A DNA stretch of 64,000 bases from AP-15 sp963846635 (GCA_963846635.1 CAWJXM010000035.1:1-64000); one strand, 5' to 3'; positions 36,640 through 46,045 are shown, numbered from the stretch's first letter. The notes: a model not told the origin generated them from the letters alone. Translations and numbers: made by a program.

Positions 36640-37050
36640 ATGAGCGATTCTAATCTTCAGCAGCCTGTCCGGCGTTACCTGAAACGGGACGCGGCCCAGG
36701 CGCGAGCCTATTCGCAGGCGGTCGTGACCGCGGGCGGCAGGACGGTTTGGCTCGCTGGTCAAACGGGGCCCGCGGATGCTACCGGCAAGTCACTCGCCGG
36801 CGATTTTGACGGGCAGGTGCGCGAGGTGTTTGCGCGGCTCGGCCAGACCCTGGCCGAGCTCGGCGGCACTCTCGCCGACATGGTCACGATGACGGTGTTC
36901 ATCACCGATGCGCGCTATGGCGATCGCTTCACGCAGCTCCGCAAGGAGATCTTTGGCGACAACTTCCCGGCGAGTGCCTTGATCACGGTCGCCGGCCTTG
37001 CCCGTGCAGAATTGCTCGTCGAAGTTCAGGGTGTCGCTGTCATCGCCTAA
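36640..37050 (+). CDS. RidA family protein (YjgF/YER057c/UK114)
   Basis: This 136-residue protein of the RidA superfamily, trimeric enzymes that hydrolyse reactive enamine/imine intermediates, matches the family segments VWLAGQTGPAD, LAELGGTLADMVTMTVFI and FPASALITVAGLARAELLVEVQGVAV. The usual RidA active-site arginine lies in a PxRxxV segment. Here the equivalent region reads LARAELLVE, so the residue is shifted or missing and deaminase activity is uncertain. An ATG 11 codons upstream is also possible. It is followed 36 bases later by a secreted aspartic protease gene. Confidence 0.83.
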   Translation: MSDSNLQQPVRRYLKRDAAQARAYSQAVVTAGGRTVWLAGQTGPADATGKSLAGDFDGQVREVFARLGQTLAELGGTLADMVTMTVFITDARYGDRFTQLRKEIFGDNFPASALITVAGLARAELLVEVQGVAVIA

Positions 37051-37086
37051 ATCCGGCGAAAAGCAGGGGTACGGGGGCGGGGGACC

Positions 37087-38004
37087 GTGGCCAAATGTCG
37101 TGGGCTGATTGCCTTGCTGGTGGTCGTGCTGGCGAGCGTCGCCGGCGCGTCATCCGCCCTGGCGCAGACTTGCAGACCGATGCGAAGGACGGAGTTCCCC
37201 GTCCATGCGTTGGGCAATATCCCGATCGTCACGGTGCGCATCAATGGCGGAGCGGCCGAGTTTCTGTTTGATACCGGTGCCGAGCGCTCAATCATAACCG
37301 CCGCTGCGGCCGCAAGGCTCGGGGTCGACGTGCATTATGAATACGCCCGGCAGATGCGCAGCCTCGGAACTGCGGTTTCGGGCGGAGACGCGTGGCTGCG
37401 CAGCTTTGATCCGGGCGGCATCGCGCTCACCAACTTCAAAATTCTGGTCGGTCCCGTGTCGCTGCCGTTGGTAGAAGGCAAGCCAATCGATGGGTTACTC
37501 GGGGCCGATTTCCTCAGCGACTACGAGGTTGACCTCGATTTGGCATACCGCCGCATCGTCCTCTATTCGCCGCCGCATTGCGCGATTGCTGTCCCCGCCT
37601 GGAGCAGCACCTACGCCGCCATAGAAGCCAATCGTTCATTGCATGACCGCTTATTTTTTCCGGTGCGGCTCGATGGGCACGCACTGGCGGCATTGATCGA
37701 CACCGGTGCGCAGCTGACCACACTCGACGCTGAATCCGCGGCGGCTGTCGGCGTCACCGCAGCGGTGCTGGCGCGCGACCCGGTGACAACATTGCGCGGT
37801 GCTGCAGCCGAGGCGGTGAGGTCGTGGGCGCACCGCTTTACCGAGCTGCAGATCGATGGCGAGTTGTTGCGTGACCAGACCATTATGGTGACGAGACTGG
37901 GCTTACAGGATGCCGACCTCGTGCTTGGCGCCGATTTCTTGCGCTGGCAACGCGTGTGGATCTCTTACGCCACGCACCGGATTTTTCTAGAGCGGCATTC
38001 TTGA
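37087..38004 (+). CDS. exported two-domain retropepsin-like aspartic protease
   Basis: The 305-residue protein has an N-terminal signal peptide (LIALLVVVLASVAGASSALA, near residues 7-26), so it acts in the periplasm. Two retropepsin-like domains follow, each with the catalytic DTGA: FLFDTGAERS near residue 60 and ALIDTGAQLT near 205. Each ends in a GADFL segment (GLLGADFLSD and LVLGADFLRW). Retropepsins work as homodimers; a single chain with both aspartates could fold like pepsin. The start is GTG at 37087 with a GGGGG-rich upstream. Substrate and role are unknown. Confidence 0.8.
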   Translation: MAKCRGLIALLVVVLASVAGASSALAQTCRPMRRTEFPVHALGNIPIVTVRINGGAAEFLFDTGAERSIITAAAAARLGVDVHYEYARQMRSLGTAVSGGDAWLRSFDPGGIALTNFKILVGPVSLPLVEGKPIDGLLGADFLSDYEVDLDLAYRRIVLYSPPHCAIAVPAWSSTYAAIEANRSLHDRLFFPVRLDGHALAALIDTGAQLTTLDAESAAAVGVTAAVLARDPVTTLRGAAAEAVRSWAHRFTELQIDGELLRDQTIMVTRLGLQDADLVLGADFLRWQRVWISYATHRIFLERHS

Positions 38005-38075
38005 GCGGGCAGAACAATACTGCATATTGCCGAATATGGATTAACTACAGGTTAATCGAACGAGCGTCGGTGCGG

Positions 38076-38840
38076 TCAGCGCGGCAGCGATCGCGCCAGC
38101 ATCGCATAGGCGTTTTCATCGGTCCGGTCATACCGCAGTGGTGTGACGACGACGCGCCCGGCGTTCAGCGCGGCGACATCGCTTTCCGGACCTTGGTCGC
38201 GATCGCCGCGGCGAAAGCTGACCCAGTAATAGGTAAAGCCGCGCGGATCAATGCGCGGCTTTACATCCATCCCCTCGACCGATCCAGCACCTTGGCGCGC
38301 CAACGTCAACGGGCCCGCCTCGTCCGCGGGGAGGTCAGGAAAATTGACGCTGAGACAGGTATCCTTGCTCCAGCCGATGTTCATCAATTCCTGAACTATT
38401 CTTGGGCCCAGCGCTGCGGCTGTCCCCCATCGCACTGCCTCGCGGTCGGTCCAGGCTTGGCTCAATGCGATCGACGGAATGCCGAGCATCATTCCGGTCA
38501 TCGCTCCGCCGACGGTTCCCGAAAACACCGTCTCGATGCCGAGATTGGCGCCGCGATTGACCCCGGAAAGCAACAGCTGGGGCAGTGACCCGCGCATCAA
38601 ATGACTGAGCCCCATAACGACACAATCGCCGGGTGTGCCGGTGACCGCCCACCGGCGTGGTCCGCGGGCCGTGGCGCGGATCGGGTGGTGCAGGCTGACC
38701 GCATGCGAGACACCACTCTGATCGTGCTCGGGTGCCACGATCCAGACTTCGCGGGCCAGTTCCGCCGCGATCCGTTCGAGGATCGCCAGACCGGGCGCTT
38801 CGATGCCGTCGTCGTTGATCAGCAGAATGCGGTCGAGCAC
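38076..38840 (-). CDS. surE: 5'/3'-nucleotidase SurE
   Basis: SurE dephosphorylates nucleoside monophosphates (and short polyphosphate). The 254-residue protein has the metal-binding LINDDGIEAPGL at residues 7-18, SGVSHAVSL with the conserved serine near 42, and SGVNRGANLG with the conserved asparagine near 94, a complete metal site. Length is normal. In many alphaproteobacteria surE lies next to pcm and serS; here it stands alone between unrelated genes. Confidence 0.94.
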   Translation of the reverse strand: MLDRILLINDDGIEAPGLAILERIAAELAREVWIVAPEHDQSGVSHAVSLHHPIRATARGPRRWAVTGTPGDCVVMGLSHLMRGSLPQLLLSGVNRGANLGIETVFSGTVGGAMTGMMLGIPSIALSQAWTDREAVRWGTAAALGPRIVQELMNIGWSKDTCLSVNFPDLPADEAGPLTLARQGAGSVEGMDVKPRIDPRGFTYYWVSFRRGDRDQGPESDVAALNAGRVVVTPLRYDRTDENAYAMLARSLPR

Positions 38841-38975
38841 GCTTCGCCTCCAGCTTCACAGTTTCCGGGTAGTGCCGCTTAGCATTGGACGATGAAGAAA
38901 TCGAGACGGCGAGCGAAATGTTTTGCGCATTTCAATCTTGCTCGCTACCTAGCGGTACAGCGCTGGAGATCTGGG

Positions 38976-39434
38976 ATGGTACGGCCGTCAAACACCCCTT
39001 CTTACGAGGAAGATTTCGTCGCTTGGCTCGAAGATCAGGCGCAACATGCTCGGCGTGGCGACATCGAAGCCCTTGACTTCGATAACATCGCCGAAGAACT
39101 CGAAGGCATGGCGCGCAGCGAGCGCCGCGAAATTCGCAACCGCCTCACAGTGCTATTGACCCATTTGCTCAAATGTTGGGTCAGGACGGAAAAGCGTTCG
39201 GCGAGTTGGCTCGGAACGATTGCCGAGCAGCGTGATCAAATCACGATGTTGCTCGAGGACAGTCCGAGCCTACGAGCCTTTTCTGGTCAAGTTCTTGACC
39301 GCTGTTATTCGTCAGCACGCAGCAAGGCTGCGGCGCAAATGGGGCTGCGTGAAACCGCTTTTCCTGATACCTGCCCGTTCAGCATCGAGGAGATCCTCGA
39401 TACCCACTGGCTGCCGCCCGATCGGGCGAAGTGA
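38976..39434 (+). CDS. DUF29 family protein
   Basis: The 152-residue protein matches the DUF29 pattern YEEDFVAWLEDQAQHARRGD, then LDFDNIAEELEGM, RLTVLLTHLLKCW and a C-terminal FPDTCPFSIEEIL segment. The family is common in cyanobacteria and proteobacteria and of unknown function, mostly helical. GGAG eight bases before the ATG at 38976 decides the start over an ATG 28 codons upstream. The stop overlaps or abuts the following SDR gene. Confidence 0.87.
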   Translation: MVRPSNTPSYEEDFVAWLEDQAQHARRGDIEALDFDNIAEELEGMARSERREIRNRLTVLLTHLLKCWVRTEKRSASWLGTIAEQRDQITMLLEDSPSLRAFSGQVLDRCYSSARSKAAAQMGLRETAFPDTCPFSIEEILDTHWLPPDRAK

Positions 39435-39442
39435 GGTCGCCG

Positions 39443-40198
39443 ATGTATGCACAGAGCAGCAGGGTCGCCGTGATAACCAGCGGCGGTGGCGGGATTGGCT
39501 GCGAGATCGCGCGGCGGCTCGTACGCGACGGCATGTGCGCAGCGGTGTTAGACCACGATAGCGATGCGGCGCAACGAGCAGCAACGGAGCTCGATGGCCT
39601 CGCGGTAACGGCTGACGTGACTTCGGAGGACGAGGTCGGTCGCGGCGTCGAAGCGGTGCTGGCTCGCTTTGGCCGCATTGACGTGCTGGTCAACAATGCC
39701 GGAATTTGCTGGACGGGGCCAGCACTCGACATGCCGCTCGACACCCTACGGGCGATGCTGCGGGTCAATGTCGAGGGCGTGTTCATTGTCAGCCGTGCTG
39801 TCTTACCGCACATGATCGCTCGCCGCGCAGGCTCGGTCATCAATCTTGCCTCCTGGGCGGGCAAAACCGGAAATGCCTATTTCGCCGGCTATAGCGCCAG
39901 CAAATTCGCCGTCATCGGTCTCACTCAGGCATTGGCGCGCGAAATGGCGCCGTACGGCATCCGCGTCAACGCGATCTGCCCGGGGATCGTCGTCGGCACC
40001 GCCATGCGTGCGGCCCTCGAAGCGCAGCAGCGGCAATATGGGTTGCCGCAAACCGCCGAGCGCGAAAAGCTTATCCCGCTGGGCCGCGTCTCGGTCCCGG
40101 AAGACGTGGCGCGGGTCACGGCTTTTCTCGCCTCTGACGAAGCCGCCTATCTGACCGGCGAGTCGATCAACCTCTCTGGCGGTCTTTTGATGGATTGA
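39443..40198 (+). CDS. SDR family oxidoreductase
   Basis: In this 251-residue short-chain dehydrogenase the cofactor motif reads TSGGGGIG instead of the usual TGxxxGIG, with serine replacing the first glycine. NNAG, NLASWAGKTG with the catalytic serine, YSASK and CPGIVVGTAM follow normally. The ATG at 39443 has GAGG upstream, while a GTG at 39431 overlaps the DUF29 stop (GTGA) and is an alternative start. Downstream is the convergent unknown gene at 40243. Substrate unknown. Confidence 0.88.
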   Translation: MYAQSSRVAVITSGGGGIGCEIARRLVRDGMCAAVLDHDSDAAQRAATELDGLAVTADVTSEDEVGRGVEAVLARFGRIDVLVNNAGICWTGPALDMPLDTLRAMLRVNVEGVFIVSRAVLPHMIARRAGSVINLASWAGKTGNAYFAGYSASKFAVIGLTQALAREMAPYGIRVNAICPGIVVGTAMRAALEAQQRQYGLPQTAEREKLIPLGRVSVPEDVARVTAFLASDEAAYLTGESINLSGGLLMD

Positions 40199-40242
40199 GG
40201 GGGGCAGAGCGCAGCAATCGCAAGACGCGAGGCCTTCATACT

Positions 40243-40747
40243 TCATAGACATCCAGAGCGGGAAAGAAAATCGGCGCAGCACTGCTGGCTCTCGGCTTCG
40301 GTAGCGAAGAATTGATCGCCGAGATCGAGGCCGCCGGCTGGGCGCTCAGTCACAAAGCCGACACCGTGCTGGCGGGCAATATCCGCGAGGCGATCGGCGA
40401 CATCGGCGCGGCCGGTAAAGATCACCCCTTCAACCTGGGCGCGGATTGCGGCGAGCGCCGCCCCGGGTTGGTCGCCGCAATCGAGCAGCGCCGAAAAGCG
40501 CGCATTCGGGACCACCTCGCGCGCGGCTTCGATGAGTGCCGCGAACCATCCGGGACCGGCGTAAATCCCGGCATCGGCAGCGCTGAACAGGATCACCGAC
40601 CGGGTCGCGACGGCTGCAGCTTTTAGCGCGCCAACGGCATGCGCGAGCGTGTGGACAACGACAGCGGGTTCGGAAGCGCGCCTTTGCAGCTGTTCTTCGG
40701 CTGGTATCGAGTTGCTCCTCCAGACGATCAACCCTCTGCTCGAGCAA
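40243..40747 (-). pseudogene. hypothetical protein with N-terminal coiled coil, probable frameshift
   Basis: In one minus-strand frame the start reads LEQRVDRLEEQLDTS, a clear heptad pattern. In the next frame a globular domain follows: EPAVVVHTLAHAVGAL, then RSVILFSAADAGIYAGPGWF and FSALLDCGDQPGAALAAI. One extra base near 40660-40710 would join them into a 167-residue protein. Such coiled-coil plus alpha/beta proteins occur next to gap/pgk/fba genes in Rhodospirillales, from memory. It lies 38 bases after gap on the same strand and may be co-transcribed. Function unknown. Confidence 0.6.
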
Positions 40748-40785
40748 CCGTAAGCGGTCAACAATCCGCGACTATCCCCGCGGTT

Positions 40786-41796
40786 CTAATGCATTTGGCC
40801 GAACAGGGCTGCGACTTCGACCATGCGGTTCGAGAAGCCCCATTCGTTGTCGTACCATGCCAATACCCGCACAAAGCGCTTGTCGAGCACCTGGGTCTGG
40901 GTCACGTCAAAAGTCGAGCTGTGCGGGTCATGGTTGAAATCGACCGACACGGTCGGCGCTCTGTTGATACCGAGGATGCCCTTCAGCCGGTTCGATTTTG
41001 CGGCGTCTTCCATCAGCCCATTGACCTCGTCGGAGGAGGTTTCGCGCACGGCGTCGAATTTGAAATCGATCAGCGACACATTGGCGGTCGGCACTCGGAT
41101 CGCGGTACCGTCGAGCTTGCCTTTGAGTGCGGGCAAGACCAGGCCCACGGCTCTTGCCGCCCCGGTCGAGGTCGGGATCAAAGACAAAGCGGCGGCACGC
41201 GCCCGGCGCAAATCCGAATGCAAGGTGTCCTGGAGGCTCTGGTCGCCGGTATAAGAATGGATCGTCGTCATATAGCCGCGCTCGATGCCGATCCCTTGAT
41301 GCAGTACATAGGCGACGGGTACGAGGCAGTTGGTGGTGCATGACCCGTTCGAGATCACCTCGTGCGTGGGCTGCAACTCGTCATGATTGACGCCCATCAC
41401 CACAGTCAAATCGACGCCATCGGCAGGGGCCGAGATGATGACGCGCTTGGCGCCGGCTTCGAGATGCTTGGCCGCGGCTTCGCGCTTGGTAAAGATGCCG
41501 GTGCATTCGAGCGCCACATCGACGCCGAGCTTGGCCCAGGGCAATTTGGCGGGATCGCGCTCGGCGGAGACGGTGATCTTGCCGCGGCCGATATCCATCC
41601 AGCCGTCGCCGGTCGTGATCTCGCCCGGGAAGCGGCCATGCACGCTGTCATAGCGCAAGAGATGCGCGTTGGTTTCGACCGGCCCGAGATCGTTGATCCC
41701 GACGATCTCGACATCCTCGCGCCGGCTTTCGTGCGCCGCACGCAGAACCAGCCGACCGATCCGGCCAAAACCGTTGATCGCAACCCGTACCGCCAT
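40786..41796 (-). CDS. gap: glyceraldehyde-3-phosphate dehydrogenase, type I
   Basis: This enzyme interconverts glyceraldehyde 3-phosphate and 1,3-bisphosphoglycerate with NAD(P). The 336-residue protein has INGFGRIGRL at residues 6-15, the active site SNGSCTTNCLVPVA with catalytic cysteine, the HSYTGDQSLQD loop and the C-terminal WYDNEWGFSNRM. GGAGGAG precedes the ATG at 41796. An uninterrupted frame fuses it upstream with the last part of transketolase, but only because of a frameshift there. It follows tkt by 44 bases on the same strand. pgk, often next, is not here. Confidence 0.97.
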   Translation of the reverse strand: MAVRVAINGFGRIGRLVLRAAHESRREDVEIVGINDLGPVETNAHLLRYDSVHGRFPGEITTGDGWMDIGRGKITVSAERDPAKLPWAKLGVDVALECTGIFTKREAAAKHLEAGAKRVIISAPADGVDLTVVMGVNHDELQPTHEVISNGSCTTNCLVPVAYVLHQGIGIERGYMTTIHSYTGDQSLQDTLHSDLRRARAAALSLIPTSTGAARAVGLVLPALKGKLDGTAIRVPTANVSLIDFKFDAVRETSSDEVNGLMEDAAKSNRLKGILGINRAPTVSVDFNHDPHSSTFDVTQTQVLDKRFVRVLAWYDNEWGFSNRMVEVAALFGQMH

Positions 41797-41840
41797 GGCT
41801 CGCTCCTCCACAAATTCCATTCGCTCGGCGTTTCGCCAAT

Positions 41841-43860
41841 CTATACGAGCGAGCGGGCGGCCTCGGCAACCTTTTCGGGCGTGATCCCAAAATGGGGGTA
41901 GAGCGCCTCGCCCGGGCGCCGAGGCGCCAAAGCCATGCATGCCGACAAAGGCGCCGTGCCTGCCGATCCAGCGCTCCCAGCCAAAACCGACTGCGGCTTC
42001 GACCGCGACCCGGGGTGCCGTGCCGAGCACCTCGGTCTGATATCCTTCCGGCTGGGTGGCGAACAGCTCCCAGCACGGCATCGATACGACGGCGGCGCGG
42101 ATCCCGTCTTTTGACAGCGACGTGCGCGCCTCGATCGCGATCGATACCTCCGAGCCCGAGGCGAGCAAGGTCACCTGCCGCTCACCTTCTGCCTCGGCCA
42201 GCACATAGGCGCCGCGCGCCGACCGATTGTCGGTTCCTGCCTCATGGCGCAATAACGGCAATGCCTGGCGGGTCAGCGCCAATAGCGCCGGCGCGTTGCG
42301 GCGCTTCAACGCCAATGCCCAGCATTCGGCGGTCTCGATCGGGTCGGCCGGCCGGTACACATAAAGCCCGGGGATTGCGCGCAACGCCGCCAGATGCTCG
42401 ACCGGCTGATGGGTCGGCCCATCCTCGCCGAGCCCGATCGAAATCATGCGTCATCACATAAACGACACCGGCCCCCATAAACGCCGATAACCGGATCGCC
42501 GGCCGGCAGTAATCGGAAAACGTCAGAAACGTCCCGCCATAGGGAATGAGCCCGCCATGCACGGCGATGCCGTTCATCGCCGCCGCCATGCCGTGCTCGC
42601 GCACCCCCCAATGGATGTAACGGCCGGCATAATCGCCCGGTCGCACCTCCTTCAAATCCTTGGCGCGGGTGTTGTTCGACGGGGTCAGATCGGCCGAGCC
42701 GCCGACCAGTTCGGGAACCGTCCCGGGTCAGGGTGTCGAGCACCGTGCCCGAGGCTTGCCGGGTGGCGATTTTGGCGTTGGTCTTGCGGAATTCGTCGCA
42801 GATCTGAGTGATCGTCGCGTCGAAGCCGGGTGGCAATTCGCGACGCTGGCGCCGCAGGAAATCCTCGCGCTTGTCGGCCGGCAACTTCTGCAGCCGCGCC
42901 TCCCAGGCCTGGCGCACGCCCGCGCCGCGTGCTCCCGCTTCGCGCCAGGCGGCGAGCACATCCTCGGGTACGACAAAAGGCGGGTAGGTCCAGCCGAGCC
43001 GCTCGCGCGCCGCGGCGATCTCCTGCGCGCCAAGCGCGCTGCCATGGGCCGCGGCGGTGCCGGCTTTGGTCGGCGCGCCAAAGGCGATCACGGTATGGCA
43101 GTCGATCAGGCTCGGCCGATCGCTCTTGTGGGCGCGTTCGATCGCGGCGGCGATCGCATCGGTGTCGTGGCCGTCGATCCGCTCGGCCGCCCAGCCATGC
43201 GCACGAAAGCGCATGACCTGATCGTCGGAGACGGCGAGGCTTGTCGGCCCGTCGATCGAGATCGAATTGTCGTCGTAAAACACGATCAATTTGTTGAGAC
43301 GCAAATGCCCGGCGATTGACAACGCCTCGTGGCTGATCCCCTCCATCAGGTCGCCGTCGCCGCAAAAGACGTAAGTATAATGGTCGACGATCTCGCCGCC
43401 GAATTGCGCCGCCAACAGGCGCTCGGCCAGCGCCATCCCGACCGAATTGCCGAGCCCTTGGCCGAGCGGGCCGGTTGTCGTCTCGATCCCGCTCGCATGG
43501 CCGCGCTCGGGATGACCGGCGGTGCGGCTGCCGAGCTGCCGGAAACGCTCGATCTCGGCCATCGTCATGTCGGGATAGCCGGTCAGGTAAAGGAGCCCGT
43601 AAAGCAGCATCGAGCCGTGCCCGTTCGACAGCACAAAGCGGTCGCGGTCGGGCCAATCGGGCGCCTGCGGGTCAAAGCGCAGATATTTCGTGAACAGCAC
43701 TGTGGCAATGTCGGCCATGCCCATCGGCATGCCGGGATGGCCGGATTTCGCCTTTTCGACGGCGTCCATCGCGAGCGCGCGCAAGGCGTCGGCCATATGG
43801 CGAAGCTTGGGGTCGCGGGGCGCGGGGAGGGGAGGGGAGGGGAGGGGAGGTCTCGTTCAT
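41841..43860 (-). pseudogene. tkt: transketolase, three or four frameshifts
   Basis: Transketolase is the ThDP enzyme moving two-carbon units in the pentose phosphate and Calvin cycles. Pieces in successive frames give a complete enzyme: KSGHPGMPMGMADIATVLF, the ThDP motif CGDGDLMEGISHEALS, VREHGMAAAMNGIA, IGLGEDGPTHQPVEHL, and a C-terminus ending EKVAEAARSLV before TAG at 41841. Extra bases at 42722-42724, 42441-42443 and 41911-41913 explain three breaks. A start at 43860 needs one more in the C/T-rich tract, giving 671 residues; an ATG at 43796 avoids it. Catalytic residues are all present, so it is probably functional in the organism. Confidence 0.9.
43824..43850 (+). repeat. pentanucleotide tract (GGGGA)5GG
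   Basis: Five perfect GGGGA units followed by GG lie ten bases inside the first possible tkt start codon at 43860 (the minus strand reads CC(TCCCC)5). Four or more runs of four G could form a quadruplex on the plus strand. Unit-number change would alter the reading frame after the 43860 start. Confidence 0.9.
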
Positions 43861-44152
43861 GCTTTGGGAAGATAGCGGCTGGCCCGAAGAGGACAAGGGA
43901 GGCCAGGACCCACCCGGACCGAAAGCTCCAATTCGACAATCTAAAATTGAGCTGTAATCACCTGTTATCCCTGTTTTATCAGGAGTGAGATCAGGGGTAC
44001 TCGCGCTTTCGTTGTGAGCCCGGGTCGGTTCCTTCAGAGCCGAACTCCTGGGTTTCGGGCTGCGGCGGTTCGAAAATCGCCCGTGCTGGATGTCGGCAAA
44101 GGCCAATCCGCATCTAGTGCTCAGATGCATTCAGATGACTCCGTCCCAGTCT

Positions 44153-44251
44153 GATCGTCTTGCCCGGCCTTGGGCCGGGCATCCACGAGAAATGGGCAAG
44201 ATGCGTGCCGCGGTTCGTGGATGGCCGGGCCGGGCCCGGCCACGACGATCG
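44153..44251 (-). repeat. dispersed palindromic repeat, copy B
   Basis: This is an inverse copy of the element at 29811-29935. It has GCCCGGCCTTGGGCCGGGC, CATCCACGAGAAATGGGCA, then CGCGGTTCGTGGATGGCCGG and CCACGACGATC. One frame gives MPGLGPGIHE, a translated signature widely seen in alphaproteobacterial intergenic repeats. Confidence 0.8.
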
Positions 44252-44826
44252 AGGGAATTCTCGGTCTGCGTCTCAGCACCAGGGAGTGCGTCAAAAATGT
44301 CAATCAGGGTTTCTCACCGAAACAGTGATGATGAGCTTACCACCCGATTACGGCTATTCTTCGAGCGTCGTCGTTCCTCTCCCAGGCCAAGAAAGATCGG
44401 AGATGCGCAAGCAATGTCTCTCATCAGCCCGAAAACGCCGGCTGTCCTTAAAAGATCACTGGTCTATTGCATTCAAAGTCTATAATGCAAAAGGTATCCT
44501 AAAAAAGAGGTAGGCCCAGATTATCCCAGCGACAAATTATGGAAGTAAAAAACCGCTCGGGCAAACAGGCTGACCCGAACGGCACTCGAATTTTCCTATT
44601 CAAGACGGCGCGGATTACGTCACACCCGTCCGCTCCAGTGGTTTTGGGAAGCGCGACGGCTAAGCAACTTGAGGGGCACTGACGCGACAGCTATCATCGG
44701 TAGAACGCCGGATGCAAAATCCCCAAGAGCACTTAATGCATTGTCGGAGCAATGCCGGTGCGCCGCGCCCCCCGGCGCTTGTACAGGCTGACGAAAACAT
44801 TGGCTTTTCGGCAAGCAATCCATGTG

Positions 44827-44842
44827 ACAATATACAGATTGT
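44827..44842. promoter_or_regulatory. inverted repeat upstream of the ParD-like gene
   Basis: ACAAT, six bases and ATTGT form a perfect palindrome ending 14 bases before the antitoxin ATG. Type II antitoxins bind such sites to autoregulate their operon, so it is a candidate operator. Confidence 0.4.
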
Positions 44843-44856
44843 TTGCGGGAATTTTC

Positions 44857-45036
44857 ATGGCCAAGACCAAGACCATTTTTGACGACATCGACAAGGACGC
44901 CGAGGCTCGGGCGATTGAAGAGGCCGAGGCCGATGTTGCCGCCGGGCAAGTCGTGCCGCATGAGGACGTGGTGAAGTGGCTCCGATCGTGGGGCACGCCT
45001 AACGAATTGCCTTGCCCCGTTCCCAAGGCCCGGTGA
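44857..45036 (+). CDS. ParD/CopG-like antitoxin
   Basis: This 59-residue acidic protein begins MAKTKTIFDDIDKDAEARAI and has VAAGQVVPHEDVVKWLRSWG near its end. That is the toxin-binding helix pattern of short antitoxins that accompany RelE/ParE toxins (DVxAGRVxxHxxVxxWxxS). Its stop overlaps the GTG start of the toxin gene (GTGA). It is the first gene of a two-gene unit. Confidence 0.75.
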   Translation: MAKTKTIFDDIDKDAEARAIEEAEADVAAGQVVPHEDVVKWLRSWGTPNELPCPVPKAR

Positions 45037-45318
45037 CGCCGGTCGTATGGACCTTCTCGGCACTGGCCGACGGACGTTGAGGGCATCCGCCGCTACATCG
45101 GAAATTTTAATCCCTATGCCGCGCGGAACATGGCCGAGCAGATCATCGAAGCCGGGAACGACCTCGCCACTTTTCCCCATCGCGGCCGTCGGGTTCCCGG
45201 CACGCAGTTGCGCGAAAGCACGATTGCCCGACCCTACATCATCCGCTACCGGGTCGAGCCGAACCGCGTCGTGATCCTGCGCGTGCGGCATGGCGCACGC
45301 CGCCCGACGAGACCCTGA
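45033..45318 (+). pseudogene. RelE/ParE-family toxin, one frameshift
   Basis: The first 14 codons (VTPVVWTFSALAD) are in one frame. The next frame continues VEGIRRYIGNFNPYAARNMA, then DLATFPHRGRRVPGTQLRES and YRVEPNRVVILRVRHGARR, a complete ParE/RelE toxin of 94 residues. One extra base at 45072-45073 causes a stop after 16 codons. With the break the toxin would be dead; with a sequencing error it would be intact. ParE toxins poison gyrase, RelE toxins cleave mRNA; the target cannot be told here. Confidence 0.8.
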
Positions 45319-45431
45319 CGCATCGCACGGCAGTGGCCGCGACAACGAATAACAAAATTTTTATGTTGTATCCTTGACGGAGTTGCTTTAGATCACACCG
45401 GAGGTCGAGCCGAGTATATGGGACAACATCT

Positions 45432-45969
45432 ATGGCACGCGGCCCGAACGAAGACCCCGATTTAGCATTGGTCGAAAATTTGCTCTTCTCTGGACGAGGG
45501 CTGGCCCTTCAGAGGTGTAGTCGTGCAGAAACCGTTGCAGGGCGCACCCCAGATTTCCGGGTAATGCGCGATGACAAACTATTAGCCTACTGCGAGGTAA
45601 AGTCACCGCGTGACGAATAGAATTGCTCGCCATATCGAGAAGGCCATAACCCAATTCGATTCTGTGAACCGTGACCGATCAGTACCGAGTATTCTCGTTT
45701 TCGCAAATCATGCCGATGCGTCGCACTATGGTGATCTAGTAGAGACGATCTCAGGATACTTTGAGACTACAGACGGCGAACGTATCCCAACCATGCTACA
45801 TATTTCAGAAGGCCGCCTTGGCAAGGTTAAGTACAGAATCGACTTATATGTATGGGTCGATGCAAAGACACATCGACTGAATTACGTCTATAATAATGTA
45901 GATAACTCAGAGAGACTCAAAGCTGTGATCGATCTCCTTGGTCTCGATGCGACCGAAATCAAAATCTGA
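45432..45969 (+). pseudogene. PD-(D/E)xK nuclease-superfamily protein, one frameshift
   Basis: The first frame starts MARGPNEDPDLALVENLLFS and includes TPDFRVMRDDKLLAYCEVKSP, which fits the PD...ExK catalytic pattern (Asp in PDF, Glu and Lys in EVK). The next frame continues NRIARHIEKAITQFDSVNRD and ends LLGLDATEIKI. One extra base at about 45608-45614 would join them into 178 residues. The gene is AT-richer than the neighbours and follows the ParD/ParE pair on the same strand, 113 bases apart. It could be a restriction, repair or defence nuclease; no closer family is recognised. Confidence 0.65.
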
Positions 45970-46045
45970 TCACTGTCCCGTCCATCAACAGCTTGTGTCC
46001 GGGCCTACATTGCTGAGGACTGCAGGTTAAATAGGAGTTCTTCCA

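Larger units (their letters stand above)
43861..44856. other. intergenic stretch upstream of tkt with a dispersed repeat
   Basis: Nearly 1 kb lacks a supported gene. The repeat at 44153-44251 is inside it. The part from 44290 to 44640 is AT-richer with a short open frame ending KDHWSIAFKVYNAKGILKKR, whose first third is repeat-derived, so it is not called. The tkt promoter should be near 43870-43980. Confidence 0.45.

Noticed and set aside
40786..42447. Apparent 553-residue transketolase-GAPDH fusion protein
   Set aside because: The fusion exists only because an extra base at 41911-41913 removes the transketolase stop; the correct stop (41841) and a GAPDH start with a strong ribosome site lie between.
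43824..43850. Possible CRISPR or satellite array
   Set aside because: It is a simple five-base microsatellite with no spacers; no CRISPR-like repeat-spacer pattern was found in the window.
44160..44513. 117-codon open frame upstream of the ParD-like gene
   Set aside because: Its first 30 codons are the dispersed palindromic repeat, and the rest has no ribosome site or homology I can see.
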